DNA of 17,256 nucleotides, taken from assembly GCA_900541025.1 (NCBI GenBank), contig UQIL01000036.1, positions 1 to 17,256 of the forward strand, read 5' to 3'. Below, one piece after another: positions 7,644-14,240 of this stretch. This DNA is from an uncultured Collinsella sp. (GTDB lineage: Bacteria > Actinomycetota > Coriobacteriia > Coriobacteriales > Coriobacteriaceae). The notes under the pieces were generated by a model. The model was not told the origin of the DNA. It did no database searches and was given only the letters and a program-made list of their open reading frames with translations. The stretch's first letter is position 1; the number at the start of each line of letters is the position of its first letter. The position numbers and the translations under genes are program-made.

Positions 7644-7659
7644 TTAAGTCGGCCTTAAG
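7644..7659. promoter_or_regulatory. 11-bp-spaced direct repeat, candidate VanR-like binding site
   Basis: TTAAG occurs at 7644-7648 and again at 7655-7659, exactly 11 bp apart, between the VanR-like operon and the divergent carboxypeptidase gene. OmpR/PhoB-family regulators typically bind direct half-sites with this spacing. The site would be centred about 60 bp upstream of the predicted regulator transcript start. Assignment to this regulator is inference from position. Confidence 0.35.
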
Positions 7660-7730
7660 CACCCTTGTGCCCGTTCGGGTGCGGATGTGGGCCAAGCGCG
7701 CACGCGATGATCGCCGACGCCGGCAAACGA

Positions 7731-7736
7731 TATACT
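7731..7736 (+). promoter_or_regulatory. Possible -10 element of the carboxypeptidase gene
   Basis: TATACT lies about 40 bp before the favoured GTG start of the carboxypeptidase. No clear -35 is present 17-18 bp upstream. If it is the promoter, transcription starts near 7743, and translation starts at 7665 or 7707 would be excluded. Confidence 0.4.
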
Positions 7737-7775
7737 CTAGTTTCAGAAGAGACCATCCCGTCGAAAGCGAAATCT

Positions 7776-9116
7776 GTGAAGTCCCTCACCTCTTTTGCAA
7801 AGCGCTCAGCCCAGCTTGCCGCCGGCTTTGTCTGCGCTATCGCCCTTGCCGCCGGCGTGCCCACCGTCGCCGGCGCCCAAGTGCTCACGACCGACAATGT
7901 TTGCGGCAAAACCGCCGATGTGCGCGGTATCACGGCCGAAAACCTGCCCGATATCGATGCGACCAATGCCCTCGTCATGGGCAAAGACGGCACCGTCTAC
8001 TATGCCCGCGGCGCCGATGAGCAGGTCAAGATTGCCTCGATCACCAAGGTCATGACCGCAATCCTAACCGTCGAGAATTGCAAGATGGACGAGAAGGTCA
8101 CGGTGAGCAACGCCGCAGCCACCGTGGGTAATTCGACCGCCGGCTTGCTCGAAGGCGACGAGCTTACCGTGGAGCAGGCACTACGCGGTCTGATGATTCC
8201 CTCGGGCAACGACGCCGCCATCGTGCTCGCCGAATATGTGGGCAAGAAGATCGACCCCAAGACCAAAGACGCCGAGGCCACATTTGTGAAGGCCATGAAC
8301 GAGCGCGCTAAGAAGCTCGGCTGTACCGGTACGCTTTTTGAAAACCCGCATGGTCTGGACTTTGATGAGTGGGCTGGCAATATGCACTCAACCGCACACG
8401 ACGTAGCGCTGATGATGCAGGAGGCCATGAAAAACGACACGATCCGCGAGGTCGTAGCGAGCGAGGATTCCTGGATCGAGGTCACGGGCGCCGACGGCAC
8501 CGACCATTCGCATTCCATGGACACGCATAACTATTTGCTGGGCCAAGATGGCAACATCGGCGGCAAGACCGGCACCACCGACGACGCGGGCTATTGCTTT
8601 ACGAGCGCCTACAACCGCGACGGCGACGAGATCTACACCGTTATTTTGAACTCCACCACCACCGATCAGCGCTTTACCGATACCGCCACCCTTGCCAACT
8701 GGTACTACGGTCACAAGGTGACGGTCGCAATCGCCAACACGCAAGAAAAGACCGCCAACGGCAACCCGCTTATGGCGCGCATTAGTCAAACCGACTGGAC
8801 GGATAAGACAATCGACGCCACGCTCGCCGATCCCACGGCGCAAGCGACCGTGTTTTCTCTTGCCGGCGAGGTGACCGAAAAGGTTAGCTACGACGATCTT
8901 TCGGGCACGGTGCATGTGGGCGACAAGGTGGGCAGCGTTACACTCAAGCAGGACGGCACCAAAATCGCCGTCATGGACCTGGTTGCCGACGAGGAAGGCG
9001 CAGGGCCGAATCCCATTGAGTGGCTCCTTGTGAAGCTCGACCGCCTGGGCCGCCGCATCGACAACCGCCCGCTCACAGCCGAGAGCGAGACCGTAGCCAA
9101 GGCGCCCGAGATGTAA
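7776..9116 (+). CDS. PBP5-type serine D-alanyl-D-alanine carboxypeptidase
   Basis: A penicillin-binding D,D-carboxypeptidase (446 residues from this start) that trims the terminal D-Ala from peptidoglycan stem peptides outside the membrane. All three active-site motifs are visible: SITK (S88-K91), SGN (143-145) and KTG (264-266, in GGKTGTT). A Sec signal peptide spans about residues 1-34 (KR, a hydrophobic core, then VAGA). The C-terminal region ends in an amphipathic stretch NPIEWLLVKLDRLGRRI that could anchor it to the membrane, as in PBP5. The start is uncertain. The ORF opens further upstream (TTG at 7665, ATG at 7707), but GTG at 7776 gives a clean signal peptide and lies after a TATACT -10. 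Its ribosome site (GAAAG) is weak. It diverges from the VanR/VanS-like pair. Confidence 0.88.
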   Translation: MKSLTSFAKRSAQLAAGFVCAIALAAGVPTVAGAQVLTTDNVCGKTADVRGITAENLPDIDATNALVMGKDGTVYYARGADEQVKIASITKVMTAILTVENCKMDEKVTVSNAAATVGNSTAGLLEGDELTVEQALRGLMIPSGNDAAIVLAEYVGKKIDPKTKDAEATFVKAMNERAKKLGCTGTLFENPHGLDFDEWAGNMHSTAHDVALMMQEAMKNDTIREVVASEDSWIEVTGADGTDHSHSMDTHNYLLGQDGNIGGKTGTTDDAGYCFTSAYNRDGDEIYTVILNSTTTDQRFTDTATLANWYYGHKVTVAIANTQEKTANGNPLMARISQTDWTDKTIDATLADPTAQATVFSLAGEVTEKVSYDDLSGTVHVGDKVGSVTLKQDGTKIAVMDLVADEEGAGPNPIEWLLVKLDRLGRRIDNRPLTAESETVAKAPEM

Positions 9117-9140
9117 GATCGAAGAACAATACACTCGCTG

Positions 9141-9174
9141 AAAGGAGGTGTCCGAAAGGATGCCTCCTTTTTTT
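9141..9174 (+). terminator. Strong terminator of the carboxypeptidase gene
   Basis: AAAGGAGG (9141-9148) pairs with CCTCCTTT (9163-9170), enclosing an inner TCC-GAAA-GGA hairpin, and the stem runs into seven T's (9168-9174). It begins about 25 bp after the stop codon. Confidence 0.9.
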
Positions 9175-9176
9175 GA

Positions 9177-9193
9177 GGGTTCGAATCCCCAGC
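9177..9193 (+). repeat. T-arm fragment, inverted copy of the tRNA-Ser T-arm
   Basis: GGGTTCGAATCCCCAGC at 9177-9193 is an exact 17-base inverted match to the T-arm of the minus-strand tRNA-Ser gene (9259-9275). No other tRNA parts accompany it, so it is not a gene. Similar T-loop cores lie beyond the terminators at the other tRNA loci in this window. Confidence 0.8.
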
Positions 9194-9207
9194 GCCCTTT
9201 CTCGATA

Positions 9208-9235
9208 ATAAAAAAGGGCCCCCAATGGGACCCTT
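9208..9235 (-). terminator. Terminator of tRNA-Ser
   Basis: On the minus strand an imperfect stem (AAGGGTCCC with GGGGGCCCTT, loop ATT) is followed by TTTTATT. It starts about 15 bp after the tRNA 3' end. The opposite strand also ends CCCTTCTTT, so it may act weakly both ways. Confidence 0.75.
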
Positions 9236-9249
9236 CTTTAAAGTTAAAC

Positions 9250-9340
9250 TGGCGGAGAGCTGGGGATTCGAACCCCAGATGCCCTTTTGGGGCATACTCG
9301 CTTAGCAGGCGAGCACCTTCGGCCTCTCGGTCAGCTCTCC
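9250..9340 (-). tRNA. tRNA-Ser (anticodon GCT)
   Basis: A 91-base class II tRNA. The acceptor stem GGAGAGC / GCTCTCC is followed by discriminator G and an encoded CCA (9250-9252). The anticodon stem-loop reads CTCGC-CTGCTAA-GCGAG, giving anticodon GCT for AGC/AGU codons. A long variable arm (TATGCCCC-AAAA-GGGGCAT type pairing) and T-arm CTGGGGTTCGAATCCCCAG complete the serine-specific shape. It has its own promoter and terminator. It lies about 3.6 kb downstream of serS on the same strand, with other transcription units between. Confidence 0.97.
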
Positions 9341-9354
9341 GTAACAGCCGTTCT

Positions 9355-9383
9355 ATAGTAACCAAACAGCCGAAGTTGAGCAA
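9355..9383 (-). promoter_or_regulatory. Promoter of tRNA-Ser
   Basis: On the minus strand TTGCTC (9378-9383) and TACTAT (9355-9360) are separated by exactly 17 bp. The predicted start is about 7 bp before the mature tRNA 5' end, which is usual for a dedicated tRNA promoter. Confidence 0.7.
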
Positions 9384-9434
9384 GAGGGAATTTTCTAATT
9401 GCCTAGCGGCCTTTCCTCCTTGCAGTTTTCGCCC

Positions 9435-11876
9435 CTACCCCAGCGAGCGGTTGAGGGAGCCGAGCTCGTCGTTGCCCATGGTGCGCCACATTTGGAAGAT
9501 GCAACCGCGTGCCAGGAAAAAGAAGCCGTTGTCGACCAGTTGCACAGCGGCATCTGCCAGCTGATTCGTCACGGCGGACACTGGCGGCAACTCAAGTCCA
9601 GCCTTGCGGATAGTCTCGACCGCTTCCTCGAACGTCGGAGGCTCGCTAACGCCCATCTCGTTCATAAGGCCCTGCATTTCTTCCAGCGCGCTACTGCCCG
9701 ACTCCTCGCCGCGCGGCACGAGACGGTAACAAGCCAGCGCCAGGTCGAGCTGATCGCAATTCCAATAGGCAAACGCCAAGCGATAGAACAGGTAGCCGAT
9801 TGCAGAACGATCGCTGGCAATACGTAGGCCGTGGCGCGCCACCTCGATAATCTCGTCAAAGCGCTCCAGACGCGCAAGCACGTTGATGAGCGCAAAGTGC
9901 GATTGCATGGACGAGCGCGCCAGATCGTAAAGATGGCGCACCTCGGGCAGCGCTCGTTCAAAGTCCTCTTGCTCGGCGTAAAAGCTGCAGATCTCGTGCT
10001 GGGCAAAGTACAGCGCATCGGGCGCACGAAGGATTCGCACAGAGCGGTCTTCTTCCAACACCGGTAGCACCATGCGCACCAGCTGGTTATCGCAAAACTG
10101 CGTTTGAACCGGACCTGTCGCCAAAAGCTCGGCGACGGCGCACTTAGCCTCCAACTCCTCGACAAGACGGGAAAAGCCTTCAAAAGCACCTGTACGGTCG
10201 ACTTTTGCCTGCTCGCGCAATTCAACAACACGGGCCACGTATGGGTCATCGTCCTCTTCCATGACCTCCAACTCGTCAGCCTTATCGGCGAGCAGCAGAT
10301 CGCGCAGCGCCGGCGGCAGTGTGCGATGGTCATCACGCGGACGAGCATGAACCTCCGCAGGCTCAATCGTCTCCGGAGCGGTTGACTCATACGCCTCAAG
10401 CACACGCTTGCACGGCATATCGTCCATGTCCATGCTCTCAAGATCCTTGGCGACAGGCACGCAATCGGCCAGATAGGCCGCGCGCCCAAAGAAATACGTT
10501 GCGACAACGCGCTCGCCCTGCTCACTGTCGGGAGCAGCAATCTGCACATAGCAGCGCGTGATGCAGGTGCCCGCGGCAAAACACGCTGCCGCAAGCGTGA
10601 GTGCCACGCGCGCATCGTGCTCCGCGGCCCAGATCGCACGCGTGTCCTCTTCCAGCTCGCGCCAGGCGTCATCTTGAGCGTCGTATTCACGTTGCGGCAT
10701 GGCATTCACGACAGAGTGCCCAAACCGAACGAGCATAATCCCCTCGGCAACGTTTGCCCGATAGGTATAGTCGAGCCGCGTGACCACGTTGAGCGCCTCG
10801 ACAATACGCGCGAAGCGGGTACGCACATCCCACTCACCGCCCGGCTGGCAAGCCACCGTACCCGGTTTGCCCCACGGGTTATCGCTCGAGGCCGTATCGA
10901 GCAGTCGGGGAACATCGTTGGTCGTCTTGGCGATATGCCACGCATCAAAGAGCGCGCAGCCCTCAAGGCTCGGCGAGGATGCCGCAGGGGCCAATCCGGC
11001 CCCGATGCGCTCGAGGATGCCAGAGAGGCGGTTGAGACGGCACTCGATGGCAAGCAGCATGTCAATCTCGTCCTGGTCCAGCAGGCTACGATCAAAATTG
11101 AGATAGAAAAGCTTTGAGCGATCGATGCGAGCCAGGCTCATCTCGGACTTGGCGGCGATGGTGCGCAGTCGGGGCAAGTCGACCTCGCTCATAAGGGCGG
11201 CGGCATAACGCTCGATACCGCTCGGATTCTCGGCATGGTCAACGCGGTAGAGCAACGTCTCGATAGCGTCAGGTAGCGGTGCCGTGTTAAAGCCCAAAAA
11301 CACCTCGACCGGCTCGGGCAACTTTACGAGCTTGATCTTGTCGACAACGTTTTGCATGTCCGCATCGAGACCGTCGGCGTCCGCCGTGTTCGCAACAGCG
11401 CTTTCGGAGTTGGCAAATATCACGTAGCGCAGGAACATCGATGCCATGAACTCGCCGTAAGGAAGGGAGCGGGCCGAATTCCATGTATCGTGATCGGACT
11501 GCTCGCGCATGGGGCCTTCGGGAGAGCCGACGGTTCGCGCGCACGTACGCATTGCACCGCTGGCTTCCCTTACCATAATCTCACCAATACTGGAATCCGA
11601 CTCGTCAAGGACCAGTTCCATGTCGGGATCGTTGGGCAGCGGAGCCTCGCTAACGGGGCGGTCCACCTTGTACACCTCACCCGAAACGCTTACGTAGCCC
11701 AAAAGCGACACATGACTTTTGCCAACGAATTCGACGACATAACAAGATTCATGCTGGTCCTCGCCAAAGAGTTTCCAGACCACGCCATATGAGCGTCCCG
11801 CAGGCTGCTCGGGCATCGCCGGAAAGCGCTTCTTGGGATCGAGAAACCTGAGCTTGTATGTCGGACGCTCTGCCAC
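9435..11876 (-). CDS. Large protein of unknown function with TPR-like segment
   Basis: An 813-residue protein with no signal peptide or convincing membrane segment, so probably cytoplasmic. I do not recognise the family. The N-terminal 120 residues look like a small beta-rich domain (YGVVWKLFGEDQHESCYVVEF). The middle is alpha-helical with acidic stretches, including LEVMEEDDDPY. Residues about 620-720 resemble tetratricopeptide repeats: helical pairs with FYAEQEDFERALPEV, LARLERFDEIIEVARHGL and LAFAYWNCDQLDLALACY. TPR segments usually mediate protein binding. The GTG start has AGGGTGA some eight bases upstream, which is modest. It is a single-gene unit between tRNA-Ser and the tRNA-Arg repeat region, so context gives no function. 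Codon use looks like its neighbours. Confidence 0.75.
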   Translation of the reverse strand: MAERPTYKLRFLDPKKRFPAMPEQPAGRSYGVVWKLFGEDQHESCYVVEFVGKSHVSLLGYVSVSGEVYKVDRPVSEAPLPNDPDMELVLDESDSSIGEIMVREASGAMRTCARTVGSPEGPMREQSDHDTWNSARSLPYGEFMASMFLRYVIFANSESAVANTADADGLDADMQNVVDKIKLVKLPEPVEVFLGFNTAPLPDAIETLLYRVDHAENPSGIERYAAALMSEVDLPRLRTIAAKSEMSLARIDRSKLFYLNFDRSLLDQDEIDMLLAIECRLNRLSGILERIGAGLAPAASSPSLEGCALFDAWHIAKTTNDVPRLLDTASSDNPWGKPGTVACQPGGEWDVRTRFARIVEALNVVTRLDYTYRANVAEGIMLVRFGHSVVNAMPQREYDAQDDAWRELEEDTRAIWAAEHDARVALTLAAACFAAGTCITRCYVQIAAPDSEQGERVVATYFFGRAAYLADCVPVAKDLESMDMDDMPCKRVLEAYESTAPETIEPAEVHARPRDDHRTLPPALRDLLLADKADELEVMEEDDDPYVARVVELREQAKVDRTGAFEGFSRLVEELEAKCAVAELLATGPVQTQFCDNQLVRMVLPVLEEDRSVRILRAPDALYFAQHEICSFYAEQEDFERALPEVRHLYDLARSSMQSHFALINVLARLERFDEIIEVARHGLRIASDRSAIGYLFYRLAFAYWNCDQLDLALACYRLVPRGEESGSSALEEMQGLMNEMGVSEPPTFEEAVETIRKAGLELPPVSAVTNQLADAAVQLVDNGFFFLARGCIFQMWRTMGNDELGSLNRSLG

Positions 11877-11977
11877 GAAGTATCACCCTGATCGGTCGTT
11901 GAGAGAAGGAGCGGTCGCGGATGGGCCGCGACACCTACTCGGAATCTTACACGAGTCGATAAGAAATCGTCCGCTTC

Positions 11978-12080
11978 ACGCCCGCGCCTCGACCGAGGTT
12001 CGAATCCATGCGGTGTTGCCATAAAAGAAAAGCCCCCGTTGCCGGAGGCTTGAAGTTCGATTGGTGCGGCGTATAGGATT
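11978..12080. repeat. Direct repeat copy 1: tRNA-Arg 3' stub, terminator, T-loop core
   Basis: This 103-bp segment aligns without gaps to 12168-12270 at a fixed offset of 190 bp, with about a dozen substitutions. It contains, in minus-strand order, the last 19 bases of tRNA-Arg including CCA (12062-12080), a terminator-like stem with the loop GCAA (about 12023-12052) and a T-loop core GGTTCGAATCC on the plus strand (11997-12007). The tRNA stub stops within the T-loop, so it cannot be a functional tRNA. Confidence 0.85.
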
Positions 12081-12167
12081 CCGCGCATCCGCTGCGCGGA
12101 TCCGCACCGGCTTCGCCCGCCTGCCGGCGTGCTCGCCCGCTCGCTAAAAACGCTCCGCGTTTTCTTG
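12081..12167. repeat. 87-bp triple-hairpin element, copy 1
   Basis: An 87-bp sequence matching 17079-17165 with 7 substitutions and no gaps (about 92%). Three inverted repeats are visible: ATCCGC-TGC-GCGGAT (12087-12101), CCGGC with GCCGG around an 11-base loop (12107-12127), and AAAACGC-TCC-GCGTTTT (12147-12163). It starts exactly where the truncated tRNA-Arg stub ends. No coding potential of its own is evident. It resembles REP-like or miniature non-autonomous elements; the class is inferred. Confidence 0.8.
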
Positions 12168-12270
12168 ACGCCCGCGCCTCGACCGAGGTTCGAATCCATG
12201 CAGTGCTTACGTAAAAGAAAAGCCCCCGTTGCCGGGAGCTTTAATCTCAAATGGTGCGGCGTATAGGATT
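12168..12270. repeat. Direct repeat copy 2, joined to intact tRNA-Arg
   Basis: The second copy of the 103-bp segment, 190 bp from copy 1. It contains the functional tRNA-Arg 3' end, its terminator, and a T-loop core GGTTCGAATCC at 12187-12197, opposite in orientation to the tRNA's own T-loop. Because the tRNA is intact here, this is presumably the original arrangement. Confidence 0.85.
12213..12242 (-). terminator. Terminator of tRNA-Arg
   Basis: On the minus strand the stem AAAGCTCCCG / CGGGGGCTTT (one G-T wobble) closes a GCAA tetraloop and runs into TTTTCTTTTAC. It starts about 10 bp after the tRNA 3' end. Confidence 0.85.
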
Positions 12271-12328
12271 CGAACCTATGACGTTCTGATTCGTAGTCAG
12301 ACCCTCTATCCAGCTGAGGTAACGCCGC
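12252..12328 (-). tRNA. tRNA-Arg (anticodon ACG)
   Basis: A 77-base tRNA with encoded CCA (12252-12254). The acceptor stem is GCGGCGT / ACGCCGC with discriminator A. The anticodon stem-loop TCTGA-CTACGAA-TCAGA gives anticodon ACG, whose first A is normally deaminated to inosine to read CGU, CGC and CGA. The T-arm contains GGTTCGAATCC. It has its own promoter and terminator, and its 3' end is duplicated 190 bp downstream. Confidence 0.97.
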
Positions 12329-12339
12329 AACGCAAGACA

Positions 12340-12369
12340 TATAAAACCACTTTAGCTTATTGGAGTCAA
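12340..12369 (-). promoter_or_regulatory. Promoter of tRNA-Arg
   Basis: TTGACT (12364-12369) and TTTATA (12340-12345) on the minus strand, 18 bp apart, place the start about 5-6 bp before the mature tRNA 5' end. Confidence 0.65.
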
Positions 12370-12405
12370 GCTCAATCTCAAACTTTTTTGTGAAACGCAG
12401 TTTTG

Positions 12406-12783
12406 TCATGCTGCTCCGCATATACCGCCGTTCCCCGTACGATCGATTGGCTTTTCGATCACGTCAAACTTGGCATCAAGTTCCCTCAGGAGCGATCTCA
12501 CCCGCTGGGCACAATCATAATCAGCAAACGAGATGCTCAGCATGCGCGCGACCTGGTTGGAAGTCCCAACTCCATAGAAGTGCTCCAGCGCCACAAGCCC
12601 CTCGTGCGTCACAAAGGTCTCGGCCACATGCGGCGACTCCTCAAAGCACCATTGGGTCAACGGACCCTCACTCGTCTGTCGAACCACCAGGCCACCCATG
12701 CCAGACGGCTCACACGTTACAAGCAGGTACTCCCCGCCCTCGTCGCTCTCAAACAAAACCACCCGATCATCAAACAGCTCCAT
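12406..12783 (-). CDS. Small acidic protein of unknown function
   Basis: A 125-residue protein I do not recognise. It is soluble-looking and acidic, starting MELFDDRVVLFESDEGGEYLLV, with alternating hydrophobic residues suggesting beta strands in the first half and helices in the second (SFADYDCAQRVRSLLRELDAKFDVI). No membrane segment or catalytic motif stands out. The gene is credible because AAAGGGGA lies four to five bases before the ATG and the frame is open throughout. It has a -10-like TATGCT (12817-12822) and a LexA-box-like palindrome upstream. It stands alone between tRNA-Arg and serS. Confidence 0.7.
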   Translation of the reverse strand: MELFDDRVVLFESDEGGEYLLVTCEPSGMGGLVVRQTSEGPLTQWCFEESPHVAETFVTHEGLVALEHFYGVGTSNQVARMLSISFADYDCAQRVRSLLRELDAKFDVIEKPIDRTGNGGICGAA

Positions 12784-12843
12784 CGCGTCCCCTTTCTCTC
12801 GCTCTTATTTAGCAAAAGCATAGCAGGTAGATGGCTGTATACA

Positions 12844-12855
12844 GAACAGTTGTTC
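12844..12855. promoter_or_regulatory. LexA-box-like palindrome GAAC-N4-GTTC
   Basis: GAACAGTTGTTC matches the Gram-positive SOS box core GAAC-N4-GTTC exactly and is followed by G on one side, as in the extended consensus. It lies about 60 bp upstream of the 125-residue protein's ATG, near where the -35 region would be, and directly beside another palindrome, CTGTATACAG (12835-12844). Eight fixed bases would be expected by chance about 0.26 times in 17 kb, so it is suggestive only. Confidence 0.4.
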
Positions 12856-12909
12856 GTGTGTTTTCTATTGAGCTGTCCGCACGACATGGTATGGACCTGC
12901 GCACGAAAT

Positions 12910-12933
12910 AGGGCGCCCCCGAAGGAGCGCCCT
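12910..12933 (-). terminator. Terminator of serS
   Basis: On the minus strand the 10-bp stem AGGGCGCTCC / GGGGCGCCCT (one G-T wobble) closes a TTCG tetraloop, about 25 bp after the serS stop codon. The tail ATTTCG is only weakly T-rich. Confidence 0.65.
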
Positions 12934-12956
12934 TGCATATCCCCTATGCAGCCAAG

Positions 12957-14240
12957 TTACGCGACCGGCTCGATCTTCTCGAGGCCGCCCATGTAAGGAC
13001 GCAGAACCTCGGGAATCGTGATGGTGCCGTCGGCGTTCTGGTAGTTCTCCAGAATGGCGGCCATGGTGCGGCCGGCCGGTAGGCCGGAACCGTTGAGAGT
13101 GTGCAGGTAGCGCGAACCCTTGAAGTTCTCGGGGTCGCGATACTTGATGTTGGCGCGGCGAGCCTGGAAGTCACCGCAGTTGGAGCAGGAGCTGATCTCC
13201 TTGTAGGCGTTGTAGCTCGGCAGCCAGACCTCGACATCGTAGGTCTGACGGGCAGAGAAGCCCAAGTCGCCGGTGCACAGGCTAATCACGCGATACGGAA
13301 GACCCAGCTGCTGCAGCAGGTACTCGGCCTCGGCGGTCATGCTCTCGAGCTCCTCGTCGGACTCCTCCGGCTTAGCAAACTTGACCATCTCGACCTTGTC
13401 AAACTCGTGCTGGCGGATGATGCCGCGGGTGTCGCGACCAGCGGAGCCGGCCTCCTCGCGGAAGCAGGGGGTGAAGGCGGTGTAGCGACGCGGCAGGGTG
13501 TCGGCGTCGAGGACCTCGCCGGCGTGCAGGTTGGTAAGCACGACCTCGGCGGTGGGAATCAGGAAGTTATCGCCCGAGACGTGATAGGCGTCGTCCTCGA
13601 ACTTGGGCAGCTGACCCGTGCCAAACATGGTCTGACGCTTAACGACGATGGGCGGCCACCACTCCTTAAAGCCACGGCTGGTGTGCGTGTCGAGGAAGAA
13701 GTTGATGAGGGCGCGCTCCAGACGGGCGCCGGCGCCGCCGAGAACGGTAAAGCGGCTGCCGGAGAGTTTGTTGCCACGCTCGAAGTCGAGGATGTCCAGA
13801 TCGGTGCCCAGATCCCAGTGCGGCTTAAAGTCGAAGTCGAACTCGCGCGGGGTGCCCCAACGACGGCGTTCGATATTCTCGTCCTCGTCCTTGCCGTACG
13901 GCGTGGCCTCGCAAGGAATGTTGGGCAGGTGAGCCATGAAGTCGTACTGCTCCTGCTCGAGAGCAGTGCGGCGCTCGGCCAGACCGTCAATCTTCTCGTT
14001 GACGGCGCGCACGGCCTCCTTGGCGGCCTCGGCCTCGTCCTTCTTGCCCTCCTTCATCAGGGCGCCAATCTTCTTGGACTCGGCATTGCGCGTAGCCTGG
14101 AGCTCCTCGACCTCGGTGATGACGGCACGGCGCTCGTCGTCGAGCTCAAAGAACTTCTCGCGATCCCAAGACGTCTGGCGGTTAGCCATGGCGACATCGA
14201 TGGCATCGGGGTTCTCGCGAACAAACTTGATATCAAGCAT
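12957..14240 (-). CDS. serS: Seryl-tRNA synthetase
   Basis: A 427-residue class II aminoacyl-tRNA synthetase that charges tRNA-Ser with serine, acting as a cytoplasmic dimer. The N-terminal 100 or so residues form the long coiled-coil arm that grips the tRNA-Ser variable arm. The catalytic core shows IPTAEV (serine site), motif 2 FREEAGSAGRDTRGIIRQHEF and motif 3 GSGLPAGRTMAAILENYQ. Length is standard. The start at 14240 is chosen because GGAGG lies five bases upstream and the protein then begins MLDIKFVRENPD, the usual N-terminus; an in-frame start at 14267 lacks this. The leader of about 50 bases shows no T-box. The gene diverges from a small membrane-protein gene. Confidence 0.97.
   Translation of the reverse strand: MLDIKFVRENPDAIDVAMANRQTSWDREKFFELDDERRAVITEVEELQATRNAESKKIGALMKEGKKDEAEAAKEAVRAVNEKIDGLAERRTALEQEQYDFMAHLPNIPCEATPYGKDEDENIERRRWGTPREFDFDFKPHWDLGTDLDILDFERGNKLSGSRFTVLGGAGARLERALINFFLDTHTSRGFKEWWPPIVVKRQTMFGTGQLPKFEDDAYHVSGDNFLIPTAEVVLTNLHAGEVLDADTLPRRYTAFTPCFREEAGSAGRDTRGIIRQHEFDKVEMVKFAKPEESDEELESMTAEAEYLLQQLGLPYRVISLCTGDLGFSARQTYDVEVWLPSYNAYKEISSCSNCGDFQARRANIKYRDPENFKGSRYLHTLNGSGLPAGRTMAAILENYQNADGTITIPEVLRPYMGGLEKIEPVA

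Larger units (their letters stand above)
11877..12251. other. Gene-free repeat region downstream of tRNA-Arg
   Basis: 375 bp without a credible gene. On the plus strand, left to right, it holds the upstream leader of the 813-residue protein, a degraded copy of the tRNA-Arg 3' end with terminator and T-loop core (11978-12080), an 87-bp hairpin-rich element (12081-12167), and a second such copy (12168-12270) that runs into the intact tRNA-Arg gene. ORFs that cross it are artefacts of repeat and tRNA sequence. Confidence 0.8.

Noticed and set aside
7665..7775. Longer N-terminus for the carboxypeptidase
   Set aside because: Starts at TTG 7665 or ATG 7707 lack ribosome sites, lie upstream of the likely -10, and would bury the signal peptide behind 23-37 polar residues. 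They remain possible.
5618..9116. Vancomycin resistance cluster
   Set aside because: Only VanR/VanS-like regulators are present. There is no vanH, D-Ala-D-Lac ligase or vanX, and the carboxypeptidase is the serine PBP5 type, not zinc VanY.
8388..9383. Minus-strand open frame of 331 codons
   Set aside because: Antisense to the carboxypeptidase gene, and it crosses its terminator and the tRNA-Ser gene. The sense frame has all active-site motifs.
11690..12421. Minus-strand open frame of 243 codons crossing tRNA-Arg
   Set aside because: It runs through the tRNA gene, both repeat copies and the 87-bp element, and overlaps the start of the 813-residue gene in another frame. Its composition is that of translated tRNA and hairpin DNA.
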